Positions 32,463 to 41,385 of a stretch of 64,000 nt of DNA are shown here, one piece after another. Below the pieces are notes generated by a model. The model had not been told where the DNA came from, did no database searches, and worked only from the letters and a program-made list of their open reading frames with translations. The translations under genes and the position numbers were made by a program. This stretch comes from Andreprevotia sp. IGB-42. GTDB taxonomy: Bacteria; Pseudomonadota; Gammaproteobacteria; Burkholderiales; Chitinibacteraceae. The stretch spans positions 62,001 through 126,000 of the forward strand of contig NZ_WXTX01000007.1 in the NCBI RefSeq assembly GCF_009848685.1. The letters are read 5' to 3'. Each line of letters starts with the position of its first letter. Position 1 is the stretch's first letter.

Positions 32463-34583
32463 TTATTGATTGATCTTCGCAGTAGCCTTGGTCAACGTCG
32501 CGTTCGCGTCGTCGCCATCGAGCGACCAGCTGAACAGACCCCCCAGGCCCTTGGCCTTGGCGTAGTCGATCTTGGTCTGGATCACGGTCGGGTCATCGTA
32601 GCTGTAGAAGGTGCCGGTAGCGGCATTGAACTTCCACAGTTGCTTGGTGACCGGATGGTAGTACGTGGTGCCGGCAGCATTCACCAGATTACGGTAGTCC
32701 TCGTAACCTGCTTCGCAACCGGTACCCGTGCACGCACCAGCCTTCGGTGCAGCCTGGTACAGACCATTGCCGTTCGGGCCCGGTGCCACGCCAGCCCAAC
32801 CGCGGGCATAGAACGGAATGCCCAGGTTGATCTTGTTGGCAGGCAAGCCCAGCGAGATCAGCTTGTTGACCGCGTCGTCGGTGTTGTAGCTGGCTGCGTT
32901 GCCGCCTGCTGCCACGTTCGGGCTGGCCGGATCCTTGTACAGGTTGGAATGGAAGTCCGTTACCGTGCCCGCGCCGATGGTGGTGCCGGTTTCCCACGAG
33001 CCGTGGTAGTCGTACGTCATCAGGTTGACCCAGTCCATGTACTGCGCGTACTGGCCCGGTTCGCTGTTGACGATCTTGTCCACGCCAGCGCCGATGGCCG
33101 CGGTCAGCAGGTAACGCTTGCCGGTGCTTGTACCGTAGGCATCCAGCTGGCTACGCAGCTCTTGCATGAAGAGCGTGTAGTTGTGGACGTCGGCCGGGCT
33201 GCTGATGTTGTACGGCTGGCCGCCACCGCCCGGGTATTCCCAGTCGATGTCGATGCCGTCGAAGATGCCGGCAGCTGCGCCGGCACCGCCGGCAGGATCA
33301 CCATCCGACTTCTTCAGGTTGCCCTTCAGGTAAACGTCGACGCACGACGCAACCAGTGCCTTGCGGCCTGCGTCTGTTGCTGCTGCTGCGGAGAACCACT
33401 TGGACCATGTCCAGCCGCCCAGCGAAATGACGATCTTCAGGTTCGGATACTTGGCTTTGAGTTTCTTCAACTGGTTGAAGTTACCCTTGAGCTTGTTTTC
33501 CCATTCATCTGCAACGCCATCGACCGAATCCTTGGCCGCGTAGTCCATCTGGTAGTCAGCCCAGGCATCACCACCGTTGCCGGCGTCGGATGCGTTCGGG
33601 TTGGTTGCGCCCGATTCCAGCCTGTTGATGCCGCTGTCGCACTTGTAGGTGCCATCGGCCTGCTTGTAGATGTTGCCGAACGCGTAGTTCAGGAAGGTCA
33701 GCTTGGATGCCGCGCCGCTGGTATCGATTTCCTTCACGAAGTAGGCACGGTCATACACGCCCCACTGCGAGAAGTACGCACCGACTTGCTTGGCATTGCC
33801 GTTCGGAATGCTGGTCGGTGTCGGTTGCGTGGTCGGAGTAGCGGTCGGTGTCGGTGCCACGGTCGGCTTCGTGGTCGGGGTCGGCGCCGTTGTTGGCGTC
33901 GGGGCGACTGTCGGCTTGGTGGTCGGTACGGTGGACGGCACGCTCGACGGTGTGGCTGTCGGTGTCGGCGCCACGGTCGGCTTGGTGGTCGGCACCGGTG
34001 TTGCTGTCGGTGCGGTAGTCGGTGTGCCGGTTACGCCGCACACGCCCAGATCAGTCCATGGCTTGCCGCTGCCCACATTGCTGGACGGGATGTCGCCCTG
34101 TGTCCACCACTGCGCGCGGTAGTTGCGGCCGTTGTAGGTCACTTGTGCGCCGCCGTTATAGGCGGTGGTGCTGTTCCATGCCTGGTAGCAGCCTGCGGAC
34201 GGGACCGGTGTTGCGGTCGGTGCGCTGGTTGGCGCAGTCGTCGGGGCTGTGGTCGGCGCTGTGCTTGGCTTGGCGGTCGGTACTGCGGTCGGTGCGGCGG
34301 TCGGTGCGGCGGTCGGTGTGGGGGCGGTGGTCGGGGTCGGCACCGGCGTGCTGCCGTTGCTCACACCCAGGTCTTTCCACAGTGTCGGGGTAGCAGCCGG
34401 GTTCCAGCCTGCACCGACATACGCGGTGTGGGTAACGAGCGACTGGTAATCGTGGCCGTTGTAGCTGACAAAGGTGCCAGCGGTGTAGGTATTCCCTTCC
34501 TGCCAGGCAGGGTAGGCAGCATGTGCAAACACGGCGACCAGCGCCATGGGCAGTGCTGCCATGCTGTAACGAAGCATGGACAT
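32463..34583 (-). CDS. secreted GH18 chitinase with two N-terminal CBM5/12 modules
   Basis: A 706-residue multi-domain chitinase. Order: signal peptide (ending VFAHA); CBM5/12 (YPAWQEGNTYTAGTFVSYNG); a first Pro/Thr/Ala linker; a second CBM5/12 (CYQAWNSTTAYNGG ... AQWWTQGDIP); a second long Pro/Thr linker; and a GH18 catalytic barrel from about residue 290. The barrel has SLGGWTWSKWF, the catalytic DxxDxDxE motif as FDGIDIDWEYP (Glu is the acid), MTYDYHGSWE and a terminal FSWSLDGDD. It hydrolyses chitin to oligosaccharides outside the cell. AAGGA lies 10 bases before the ATG at 34583 but only one base before the ATG at 34592, so 34583 is preferred. Its upstream region is AT-rich. Confidence 0.95.
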   Translation of the reverse strand: MSMLRYSMAALPMALVAVFAHAAYPAWQEGNTYTAGTFVSYNGHDYQSLVTHTAYVGAGWNPAATPTLWKDLGVSNGSTPVPTPTTAPTPTAAPTAAPTAVPTAKPSTAPTTAPTTAPTSAPTATPVPSAGCYQAWNSTTAYNGGAQVTYNGRNYRAQWWTQGDIPSSNVGSGKPWTDLGVCGVTGTPTTAPTATPVPTTKPTVAPTPTATPSSVPSTVPTTKPTVAPTPTTAPTPTTKPTVAPTPTATPTTQPTPTSIPNGNAKQVGAYFSQWGVYDRAYFVKEIDTSGAASKLTFLNYAFGNIYKQADGTYKCDSGINRLESGATNPNASDAGNGGDAWADYQMDYAAKDSVDGVADEWENKLKGNFNQLKKLKAKYPNLKIVISLGGWTWSKWFSAAAATDAGRKALVASCVDVYLKGNLKKSDGDPAGGAGAAAGIFDGIDIDWEYPGGGGQPYNISSPADVHNYTLFMQELRSQLDAYGTSTGKRYLLTAAIGAGVDKIVNSEPGQYAQYMDWVNLMTYDYHGSWETGTTIGAGTVTDFHSNLYKDPASPNVAAGGNAASYNTDDAVNKLISLGLPANKINLGIPFYARGWAGVAPGPNGNGLYQAAPKAGACTGTGCEAGYEDYRNLVNAAGTTYYHPVTKQLWKFNAATGTFYSYDDPTVIQTKIDYAKAKGLGGLFSWSLDGDDANATLTKATAKINQ
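33805..34025. repeat. repetitive Pro/Thr linker DNA in the chitinase gene (linker 2)
   Basis: The codons for the linker between the second CBM and the catalytic domain are internally repeated. The peptide PTTKPTVAPTPT recurs three times, with near-identical DNA (units built on GGTGTCGGTGCCACGGTCGG read on the plus strand). This makes the linker prone to length change. Confidence 0.85.
34198..34362. repeat. repetitive Pro/Thr/Ala linker DNA in the chitinase gene (linker 1)
   Basis: A second low-complexity stretch between the two chitin-binding modules. It encodes short TAPT / AAPT units (TAPTTAPTTAPTSAPTATPV) from repeats of GTCGGTGCGGC-like DNA. It is homologous in style to, but not a copy of, linker 2. 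Confidence 0.8.
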
Positions 34584-34729
34584 TTTCGACATTTCCTTCT
34601 CTGGTTTATGTGAATGCCGCAGCCGGGTAACGATCATTGCGGCAGGCACCTGACCCATCTTGTGGACGCGGGTCTGGGTACCGGCTGCCATTAGCCGCCT
34701 TGAGCGTGGAAGGTGTCAATTCGGCCGCG

Positions 34730-34925
34730 TATAGCTGACAGGAGCAGCGCGCGCCCAATCGCTTACAAATGCAGTTGAATGTTTTTCAGTGCACGTAAAA
34801 TTACTGAATATTGACAATTTGTCTTTATCGATCCTTTGAATTCAAATGGTTACGTGATGTTTTGTCGTTGATCGTCTAAAGTTTATTACCATATTCTGAT
34901 GGTGACGTGTTACGAATGGTGATGC
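34730..34925. promoter_or_regulatory. AT-rich regulatory region upstream of the chitinase
   Basis: The 466-bp gap between the chitinase and uvrB contains no gene but has a stretch about 34770-34920 with far lower GC than its surroundings. It holds two perfect short palindromes, GACAATTTGTC (34813-34823) and TTTGAATTCAAA (34835-34846), and TTGACA at 34811. This is the likely control region of the chitinase. I could not assign a convincing -35/-10 pair on the minus strand. Confidence 0.5.
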
Positions 34926-34946
34926 TTTGGCGTTGCACCCAAGCAA

Positions 34947-34981
34947 CAACGGCCAGCTCTCGTAAGGAAGTCTGGCCGTTG
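34947..34981 (-). terminator. possible terminator after uvrB
   Basis: CAACGGCCAG and CTGGCCGTTG (10-pair stem, 15-base loop) lie 69 bp past the uvrB stop. On the minus strand TTGTTGCTTGG follows, only a weak T-rich end. Confidence 0.5.
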
Positions 34982-35049
34982 CATAGGCATACCCTCTGCC
35001 GTGTTGCCCGGTAGCAGGGCATCCGTTTCCGGGGTTACCGCTGCGCTTG

Positions 35050-37068
35050 CTACTGATGCCCGAACGCGCGATCGCGCAAGTTCTTCAGTTCGTCGCGCAG
35101 CTTGGCGGCGCGCTCGAACTCCAGGTTCCTGGCCGCTTCCATCATGTCCTTTTCGATACGCTTGAGCTCCTTCGACAGCGTTTTCTGGTCCATGTCTTCC
35201 ACCAGGCGCTGGCGCTTGGATTCAAGGCGCGCTGCGGCCGCATCCTCGGCGTTGTATACGCCGTCGATGATGTCCTTGATGCGCTTGGTGACGGACTTGG
35301 GCACGATGCCGTTGGCCGTGTTGAATGCCACCTGCTTGGCACGGCGGCGCTCGGTTTCATCGATGGCCTTGCGCATCGAATCGGTAATACGGTCCGCGTA
35401 CAGGATGGCGCGGCCATTGAGGTTACGCGCCGCGCGGCCTATGGTCTGGATCAGGCTGCGCTCGCTGCGCAGGAAGCCTTCCTTGTCTGCATCCAGGATG
35501 GCCACCAGCGATACCTCGGGGATATCCAGCCCTTCGCGTAGCAGGTTGATGCCGATCAGCACATCGAACACGCCCAAGCGCAAGTCACGCAGGATTTCCA
35601 CCCGTTCCACGGTTTCGATATCCGAGTGCAAATAGCGCACCTTGATGCCGTGCTCGGCCAGGTATTCGGTCAGCTGCTCGGACATCTTCTTGGTGAGCGT
35701 GGTCACCAGCACACGCTCGCCGATGGCCACGCGCTTGTTGATTTCGGACAGCAGGTCGTCCACCTGCGTGCCCACCGGGCGCACTTCGATTTCCGGGTCC
35801 ACAAGGCCGGTCGGGCGCACCAGTTGCTCGACCACCTGGCCCTGATGCTCGGCTTCGTACGCGGCTGGCGTGGCGGAGACGAACACCGTTTGCGGCATCA
35901 TGTGTTCGAATTCCTCGAACTTGAGCGGGCGGTTATCCAGTGCCGATGGCAGGCGGAAGCCGTAATCGACCAGGTTCTCCTTGCGCGAGCGGTCACCCTT
36001 GTACATGGCGCCCACCTGGCCAATCATCACATGGCTTTCATCCAGGAACATCAGCGAGCCGGCCGGCAGGTAGTTGATCAGCGTGGGCGGGGCTTCGCCG
36101 GCTTTCTTGCCGGAGAAATGCCGCGAGTAGTTCTCGATGCCTTTGCAGAAGCCCAGTTCGTTGAGCATTTCCAGGTCGAAGCGCGTGCGCTGTTCCAGCC
36201 GCTGTGCTTCCACCAGCTTCTGTTCCTTGTAGTAGAACGCCAGCCGGTCGCGCAGCTCTTCCTTGATGGTTTCCACCGCGCGCAGCACGGTTTCGCGCGG
36301 GGTGACGTAATGGCTGGACGGGAACACGGTGAAGCGGCCCATGCGCTGCTTGATATGGCCGGTAAGCGGATCGAACAGGCTGAGCTTTTCCACCTCGTCG
36401 TCGAACATCTCGATGCGGATGGCCAGCTCGGCGCTCTCCGCCGGGAAGATATCGATCACGTCGCCGCGTACGCGGAAATGTCCGCGTGCGAAGTCGATCT
36501 CGTTGCGGTCGTACTGCATGGCGGTCAGCCGCTTGATGATGTCGCGCTGCGCGTGTTTTTCGCCTTCGCGCAGGTGCAGGATCATCTTGTGGTATTCGGT
36601 CGGGTCGCCAATACCGTAAATCGCCGATACCGTGGCCACGATGATGCAATCGGGCCGCTCCAGCATCGCCTTGGTGGCGGACAAACGCATCTGCTCGATG
36701 TGCTCGTTGATCGAGGAATCCTTCTCGATGAACAGGTCGCGGCTGGGGACGTAGGCTTCCGGCTGGTAGTAGTCGTAATACGACACGAAGTATTCAACGG
36801 CGTTTTCCGGGAAGAACTCGCGGAATTCGGCATACAGCTGCGCGGCCAGTGTCTTGTTGGGGGCCAGCACGATGGCCGGCCGGCCGGTACGAGCAATCAC
36901 GTTGGCCATGGTGAAGGTCTTGCCCGAGCCGGTCACGCCCAGCAGCGTCTGGTACTTCAGGCCGTCGTCGATGCCGTCGATCAGGCCGGCAATGGCCGTG
37001 GGCTGATCACCCGCAGGCGGGAAGGGCTGGAACAGTTTGTACGGCGAGTTGGGGAATTCGACGAACAT
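35050..37068 (-). CDS. uvrB: excinuclease ABC subunit B
   Basis: A 672-residue DNA-repair helicase-like protein that, loaded by UvrA, verifies damage and recruits UvrC. The Walker A is [17 protein letters not shown] and the damage-probing beta-hairpin is [16 protein letters not shown]. The helicase motifs [26 protein letters not shown] and [19 protein letters not shown] follow, and a C-terminal UVR motif ([19 protein letters not shown]) contacts UvrC. ATG at 37068 has AGGAG; the in-frame start at 37101 lies upstream of that SD and is not used. In the gap that separates it from the divergent ligase gene I see no LexA box that I can support. Confidence 0.98.
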   Translation of the reverse strand: MFVEFPNSPYKLFQPFPPAGDQPTAIAGLIDGIDDGLKYQTLLGVTGSGKTFTMANVIARTGRPAIVLAPNKTLAAQLYAEFREFFPENAVEYFVSYYDYYQPEAYVPSRDLFIEKDSSINEHIEQMRLSATKAMLERPDCIIVATVSAIYGIGDPTEYHKMILHLREGEKHAQRDIIKRLTAMQYDRNEIDFARGHFRVRGDVIDIFPAESAELAIRIEMFDDEVEKLSLFDPLTGHIKQRMGRFTVFPSSHYVTPRETVLRAVETIKEELRDRLAFYYKEQKLVEAQRLEQRTRFDLEMLNELGFCKGIENYSRHFSGKKAGEAPPTLINYLPAGSLMFLDESHVMIGQVGAMYKGDRSRKENLVDYGFRLPSALDNRPLKFEEFEHMMPQTVFVSATPAAYEAEHQGQVVEQLVRPTGLVDPEIEVRPVGTQVDDLLSEINKRVAIGERVLVTTLTKKMSEQLTEYLAEHGIKVRYLHSDIETVERVEILRDLRLGVFDVLIGINLLREGLDIPEVSLVAILDADKEGFLRSERSLIQTIGRAARNLNGRAILYADRITDSMRKAIDETERRRAKQVAFNTANGIVPKSVTKRIKDIIDGVYNAEDAAAARLESKRQRLVEDMDQKTLSKELKRIEKDMMEAARNLEFERAAKLRDELKNLRDRAFGHQ

Positions 37069-37177
37069 CGATTGCTCCTGGCCGGGATTCGGCGTTGGCA
37101 AAAGGGGAATTTTAACCTCGCGCGGTACTCCTACGCATAGTTAGCTTGCACTTATCTTCTTGCGGGACAAATCCACC

Positions 37178-38308
37178 ATGCCTTTGCCGCCGTTCCAGTC
37201 CAGCGGATTGCTCACCATGGGCGTCGAGCTGGAGCTGATGCTGCTCGACCCCAGGGACTATTCGCTGGCACCCGCCGCACTCAACCTGCTGGACCTGATG
37301 CGCGTGCGCCAGGACAACCGCTTCGTGTTCTGCCCGGAAATCACCCAGGGCATGGTCGAATTCAACAGCGCCATCCATCCGCGCTGGCATACGCTGCGCG
37401 ACGAGCTGACTGCCATGCGCGGCTTCCTCACCAGCCTTGCCAGCGAATGCGGCATCCGCATTGCCGGCGGCGGCACGCACGCGCTGCAGGACTGGAAAGA
37501 CCGCGAGTTCTTCCCGGCCGCGCGCTATGAGGGGCTGGGCGAGAAATATGGCTACCTGAGCAAGAAGTTCACCATCTTCGGCATGCATGTGCATATCGGT
37601 GTGGGCGATGGCGATACCGCCATCGAGCTGATCCGCGCAGTGTCGCCCTGGGTGCCGCTGCTGATTGCTCTGTCGTGCGCATCGCCCTACCAGGAAGGGG
37701 TGGATACCGGTTTTGCCTGCTCGCGCCTGCACAGCCTCACACCGTTTCCGTATTCGGGCGCCATGCCCGATTTTGCCGACTGGGCGGCCTGCGAGCGCTA
37801 CATCAACGGGCTGGAAGCATGGGGCATCGTGGCCAGCATCAAGGACTTTTACTGGGATATCCGCCCCAAGCCCGAGTTCGGCACCATCGAATTCCGCATT
37901 TTCGATACACCGCTGACCGGCGATATCGCGGCGGATCTGGCGGGCCTGGTGCAACTGCTGTGCGCGCGCATGCTGTATGAAAAATGCCCGGTGCCCGAGT
38001 GCGATGTCTACCCGCACAACCGCTTCCAGGCATGCCGCTATGGCCTGGCCGGCGAGATGGTCGATCCGTACAGCGGCGAGCGGCGCAGCTTTGCCGAAGC
38101 GGCGGCAGACCTGCTGAACCAGCTGGCGCCGTTTGCTGGCGAGCTGGATGCTCGCGAAGTGCTGGCGCGCATCCGTCAGAAGCTGGAGCCGGGCATGACG
38201 CAGAGCGATGCCATCGTGCAGGTGGTGAAGCATCACAATGGCGACCTGCGGCGCTTGCTGGCGTGGCAGGCCAACTGTTTCAGCTCCGGCGAAATCACGC
38301 TGCCATGA
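37178..38308 (+). CDS. YbdK-type carboxylate-amine ligase (GCS2 family)
   Basis: A 376-residue cytoplasmic enzyme of the glutamate-cysteine ligase 2 superfamily. Signatures are LLTMGVELELMLLDPRDYSL at the N-terminus, GMVEFNSAIHPRW, GGGTHALQDWKDREFFP, FGMHVHIGVGDGDTAIEL, and FGTIEFRIFDTPLTGD. YbdK has weak gamma-glutamylcysteine synthetase activity in vitro; the natural substrate is unknown. ATG 37178 is preferred to TTG 37160. It is probably monocistronic, convergent with a GST gene. Confidence 0.93.
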   Translation: MPLPPFQSSGLLTMGVELELMLLDPRDYSLAPAALNLLDLMRVRQDNRFVFCPEITQGMVEFNSAIHPRWHTLRDELTAMRGFLTSLASECGIRIAGGGTHALQDWKDREFFPAARYEGLGEKYGYLSKKFTIFGMHVHIGVGDGDTAIELIRAVSPWVPLLIALSCASPYQEGVDTGFACSRLHSLTPFPYSGAMPDFADWAACERYINGLEAWGIVASIKDFYWDIRPKPEFGTIEFRIFDTPLTGDIAADLAGLVQLLCARMLYEKCPVPECDVYPHNRFQACRYGLAGEMVDPYSGERRSFAEAAADLLNQLAPFAGELDAREVLARIRQKLEPGMTQSDAIVQVVKHHNGDLRRLLAWQANCFSSGEITLP

Positions 38309-38320
38309 GCGGATGACTGC

Positions 38321-38989
38321 CTAGCGCTGCAGCGTATACGGCCCGCCGCGTGCCAGTGCTTGCCGGTAGGTGGGGCGGGCGCGGATGCGGGCCAGCCAGT
38401 CGGCAAGGTGCGGGTAGGGCGCCAGGCCGTTGCGCGCTTCGGCCGCTTCCACCGCAAAACTCATCTGGATATCGGCGGCGCTGAAGTCGTTGCCGGCAAA
38501 CCATGGCTGGCGTGCCAGCGTGGCTTCCTGGAAGGCGAGGTGGGTGGCGATCTGCGGATCGATATAGCTGCCGATCACGCCTTTGGCCAGCAAGCTGGCC
38601 AGCGGGCGGAGCAGCCACGGCACCGGCGGGTGGGACAGGCGCATGAACACCAGCCGCATCACGAACAGCGGCATGGCCGAGCCTTCCGCATAGTGCAGCC
38701 AGTAAGTGAACTGGTGGCGCTCGGCGGTATCGGATGCCGGGCGCAGATCTCCCTCGCCATAACGGTCCAGCAGGTATTCGATGATGGCGCCTGATTCGGC
38801 CACCACCAGATCAGCATCGCTGATCACTGGTGATTTGCCCAGCGGGTGCACCGCGCGCAATTCGGGTGGTGCCAGCAGGGTGGCCGGGTTGCGCTGGTAG
38901 TGCTGTATTTCGTAATCTACGCCCAGCTCTTCCAGCAGCCACAGCACCCGTTGCGAGCGCGAGTTGTTCAGGTGGTGAACGATGATCAT
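38321..38989 (-). CDS. glutathione S-transferase family protein
   Basis: A 222-residue cytoplasmic GST. The thioredoxin-like N-domain starts IIVHHLNNSRSQRVLWLLEE, where Ser/Arg at 10-13 hold the position of the catalytic residue. It continues to the cis-Pro (GKSPVISD) and the glutathione-gamma-Glu site AESGAIIEYLLDRYG (Glu/Ser). The helical C-domain ends in the N-capping box FSAADIQMSFAVEAAE. The subclass and substrate are not defined. ATG 38989 is the start that fits the fold; the upstream in-frame reading is not conserved. Confidence 0.93.
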   Translation of the reverse strand: MIIVHHLNNSRSQRVLWLLEELGVDYEIQHYQRNPATLLAPPELRAVHPLGKSPVISDADLVVAESGAIIEYLLDRYGEGDLRPASDTAERHQFTYWLHYAEGSAMPLFVMRLVFMRLSHPPVPWLLRPLASLLAKGVIGSYIDPQIATHLAFQEATLARQPWFAGNDFSAADIQMSFAVEAAEARNGLAPYPHLADWLARIRARPTYRQALARGGPYTLQR

Positions 38990-39156
38990 GGCCGCAGCCC
39001 CGATGATGGCAATGACAGCCAGCTTAGGGGATGCAGTGCCTGGCCGCCACGTGAACAACACCGGCGTGGTATTGCCGATCGGTGCTGTGCCGGCGCCATA
39101 CCGGAACAAGCAGCCGGAAGCGGCATCGCACGCATCGGTCAACCGGAACGGCAGGC

Positions 39157-39186
39157 AAAAAAAAGCCCCACCGCGAACGGTGGGGC
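39157..39186 (-). terminator. rho-independent terminator of acs
   Basis: On the minus strand GCCCCACCG / CGGTGGGGC forms a nine-pair stem with a four-base loop, followed by eight T, 61 bp past the acs stop. Confidence 0.92.
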
Positions 39187-39247
39187 GCAAGTGCTGCCGT
39201 GAAGCAGTAAAGTTGATCTGTGCTGCAGGTTCAGCCGGCGCGGCGGA

Positions 39248-41215
39248 TCAGAGCGCGCTCTTGGCCAGCTGTTCCAGGATGGCCGGGTTTTCCAGCGTGG
39301 AGGTATCTTGCGTTACCGCCTGGCCCTTGGCAATGTCACGCAGCAGGCGACGCATGATTTTGCCCGAACGCGTCTTGGGCAGGTTGTCGCCAAAACGGAT
39401 TTCATCCGGCTGGGCAATCTTGCCGATTTCGTGTGCAACCCATTCACGCAGGTCCTTGGCGATCTTTTTCGCGTCTTCGCCTTCCGGGCGATCGCCCTTG
39501 AGCACGACGAAAGCGACGACCGATTCACCCTTGATTTCGTGCGGCTTGCCCACTACGGCGGCTTCTGCCACCAGCGGGTTGGCCACCAGCGCCGATTCGA
39601 TCTCCATCGTCCCGAGGCGGTGACCGGATACGTTCAGCACATCGTCGATGCGGCCCATGATCCAGATGTAACCATTCTCGTCGCGGTTGGCCGAGTCGCC
39701 CGCCAGATACAACTTGCCGTTGTACTCTTCCGGGAAATAGGTTTTCTTGAAGCGTTCCGGGTCGTTCCAGATGGTGCGGACCATCGACGGCCATGGCTTC
39801 TTGATCACCAGGAAACCACCCTTGCCCGGTTCGACCGGCGCGCCGGATTCGTCGACGATATCGACGATGATGCCCGGCAGCGGCAGTGTGCAAGAGCCCG
39901 GCTTGGTCGCCACGGCACCCGGCAGCGGCGCAATCATGTTGGCGCCGGTTTCTGTTTGCCACCAGGTATCGACGATGGGGCAACGGCCGCCGCCCACCAC
40001 TTCGTGGTACCAGATCCATGCTTCGGGGTTGATCGGCTCACCCACCGTGCCCAGCACGCGCAGGCTGGACAGGTCGTATTGCTTGGGCAGATCGCCACCG
40101 AGCTTGATCAGCGAACGGATCGCGGTCGGCGCGGTATAGAAGGTGGTGACCTTGTGCTTTTCGATCATCTGCCAGAAACGGCCTGCGTCCGGGTAGGTCG
40201 GCACGCCCTCGAACACCACCTGCGTGGCACCGATGCCCAGCGGGCCGTAGGTGACGTAGCTGTGGCCGGTGATCCAGCCCACGTCGGCGGTGCACCAGTA
40301 GACGTCGCTTTCCTTGTAATCGAATACCCACTTCATGGTGACTTGCGAGCCGAGCAGGTAGCCGCCGGTGGAGTGCTGGATGCCCTTGGGCTTACCGGTG
40401 GAGCCGGAGGTATACAGGATGAACAGCGGATGCTCGGCATCCACCCATTCCGGTTCGCAATCGGCCGGCTGGCCTTCAACCAGGTCATGCCACCATACGT
40501 TCAGATCCGACCACAGTGCCGGTGCATTGGTGGTGCGCTGGTACACCACGATCTTGCTGACCGATTCGCAACCGCCGAGCGCCACGGCTTCGTCAGTGGT
40601 GGCCTTGAGCGGAACGGCCTTGCCGCCACGCACGGATTCGTTGGCGGTGATCACTACCTTGGCCTGCGCATCGGCAATGCGGTCGCGCAGTGCGCCGGCA
40701 GAGAAACCGCCGAACACCACCGAGTGGATGGCGCCGATACGCGCAGTGGCCTGCATGGCCACCACGGCTTCGATACCGTGCGGCATGTAGATGACCACGC
40801 GGTCGCCCTTGGCAACGCCCAGGCTCTTGAGGCCGTTGGCAAACGCGCATACGCGCTGGTACAGCTCGCGGTAGGTCACCTTGGTGACGCTGCCGTCATC
40901 GGCTTCGAAAATGATGGCAACCTTGTTGCCACGGGCTTCGAGGTGACGGTCGATACAGTTGTACGAGACGTTCAGCTCGCCATCCTCGAACCACTTGTAG
41001 GCCGGGGCATTGCTGTCGTTCAGCGTTTTGGTGAACGGTTTTTTCCAGCTCACCAGCTCACGGGCGAGTTCGGCCCAGAAGCCTTCGTAATCGTTGTCGG
41101 CTTTCTCGCACAGCGCGTTGTAGCCCTCCATGCCCGACACATTGGCCTTGGTGCGGAACTCGTCGGAAGGCGGAAACAGACGGGTTTCCTTGAGGACGGA
41201 ATCGATAGAGCTCAT
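39248..41215 (-). CDS. acs: acetyl-CoA synthetase (AMP-forming)
   Basis: A 655-residue cytoplasmic enzyme that activates acetate to acetyl-CoA via acetyl-AMP. The ATP-binding loop is [20 protein letters not shown], the acetate pocket is in [13 protein letters not shown], and [20 protein letters not shown] is the hinge region. The regulatory/catalytic lysine is Lys619 in [14 protein letters not shown], the site acetylated by Pat/PatZ in enterobacteria. ATG 41215 has AAGGA. A strong terminator follows. A PatZ-type acetyltransferase is encoded at 577-3255. The MFS gene upstream has its own terminator, so acs likely has its own promoter. Confidence 0.98.
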   Translation of the reverse strand: MSSIDSVLKETRLFPPSDEFRTKANVSGMEGYNALCEKADNDYEGFWAELARELVSWKKPFTKTLNDSNAPAYKWFEDGELNVSYNCIDRHLEARGNKVAIIFEADDGSVTKVTYRELYQRVCAFANGLKSLGVAKGDRVVIYMPHGIEAVVAMQATARIGAIHSVVFGGFSAGALRDRIADAQAKVVITANESVRGGKAVPLKATTDEAVALGGCESVSKIVVYQRTTNAPALWSDLNVWWHDLVEGQPADCEPEWVDAEHPLFILYTSGSTGKPKGIQHSTGGYLLGSQVTMKWVFDYKESDVYWCTADVGWITGHSYVTYGPLGIGATQVVFEGVPTYPDAGRFWQMIEKHKVTTFYTAPTAIRSLIKLGGDLPKQYDLSSLRVLGTVGEPINPEAWIWYHEVVGGGRCPIVDTWWQTETGANMIAPLPGAVATKPGSCTLPLPGIIVDIVDESGAPVEPGKGGFLVIKKPWPSMVRTIWNDPERFKKTYFPEEYNGKLYLAGDSANRDENGYIWIMGRIDDVLNVSGHRLGTMEIESALVANPLVAEAAVVGKPHEIKGESVVAFVVLKGDRPEGEDAKKIAKDLREWVAHEIGKIAQPDEIRFGDNLPKTRSGKIMRRLLRDIAKGQAVTQDTSTLENPAILEQLAKSAL

Positions 41216-41338
41216 GAGTGTTCCTTATTGCCTGGGGCGAACGTCAAATTTTGGGTGCGGCTACTTTAATGAAAAGCAGCGGGCTAAAGCCAATCGTGTT
41301 TTCTGATAAGGGAAATCAATTACGCTGATGCGCCTTAC

Positions 41339-41369
41339 AAAAAAACAGGGCGCTGGTGCGCCCTGTTTT
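41339..41369 (-). terminator. rho-independent terminator of the MFS gene
   Basis: On the minus strand AAAACAGGGCG / CGCCCTGTTTT forms an 11-pair stem with a six-base loop and ends in seven T, 16 bp after the transporter stop and before the acs promoter zone. Confidence 0.93.
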
Positions 41370-41385
41370 GCAGGCTGAAGCAGAA

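Noticed and set aside
33805-34362. possible CRISPR-like direct repeats
   Set aside because: Repeats are in-frame linker codons with no unique spacers of constant length and no cas genes nearby.
32421-34613. 730-residue open frame antisense to the chitinase
   Set aside because: Low-complexity Gly/Arg/Cys repeats mirror the Pro/Thr linker codons; no start signal or family.
36329-36619. small plus-strand ORF within uvrB
   Set aside because: Overlaps fully with conserved UvrB sequence on the minus strand and has no independent support.
39308-41269. 653-residue open frame antisense to acs
   Set aside because: It is an antisense shadow of a high-GC gene: Acs motifs are on the other strand, the peptide is His/Arg/Ala-rich with no domain, and no SD precedes it.
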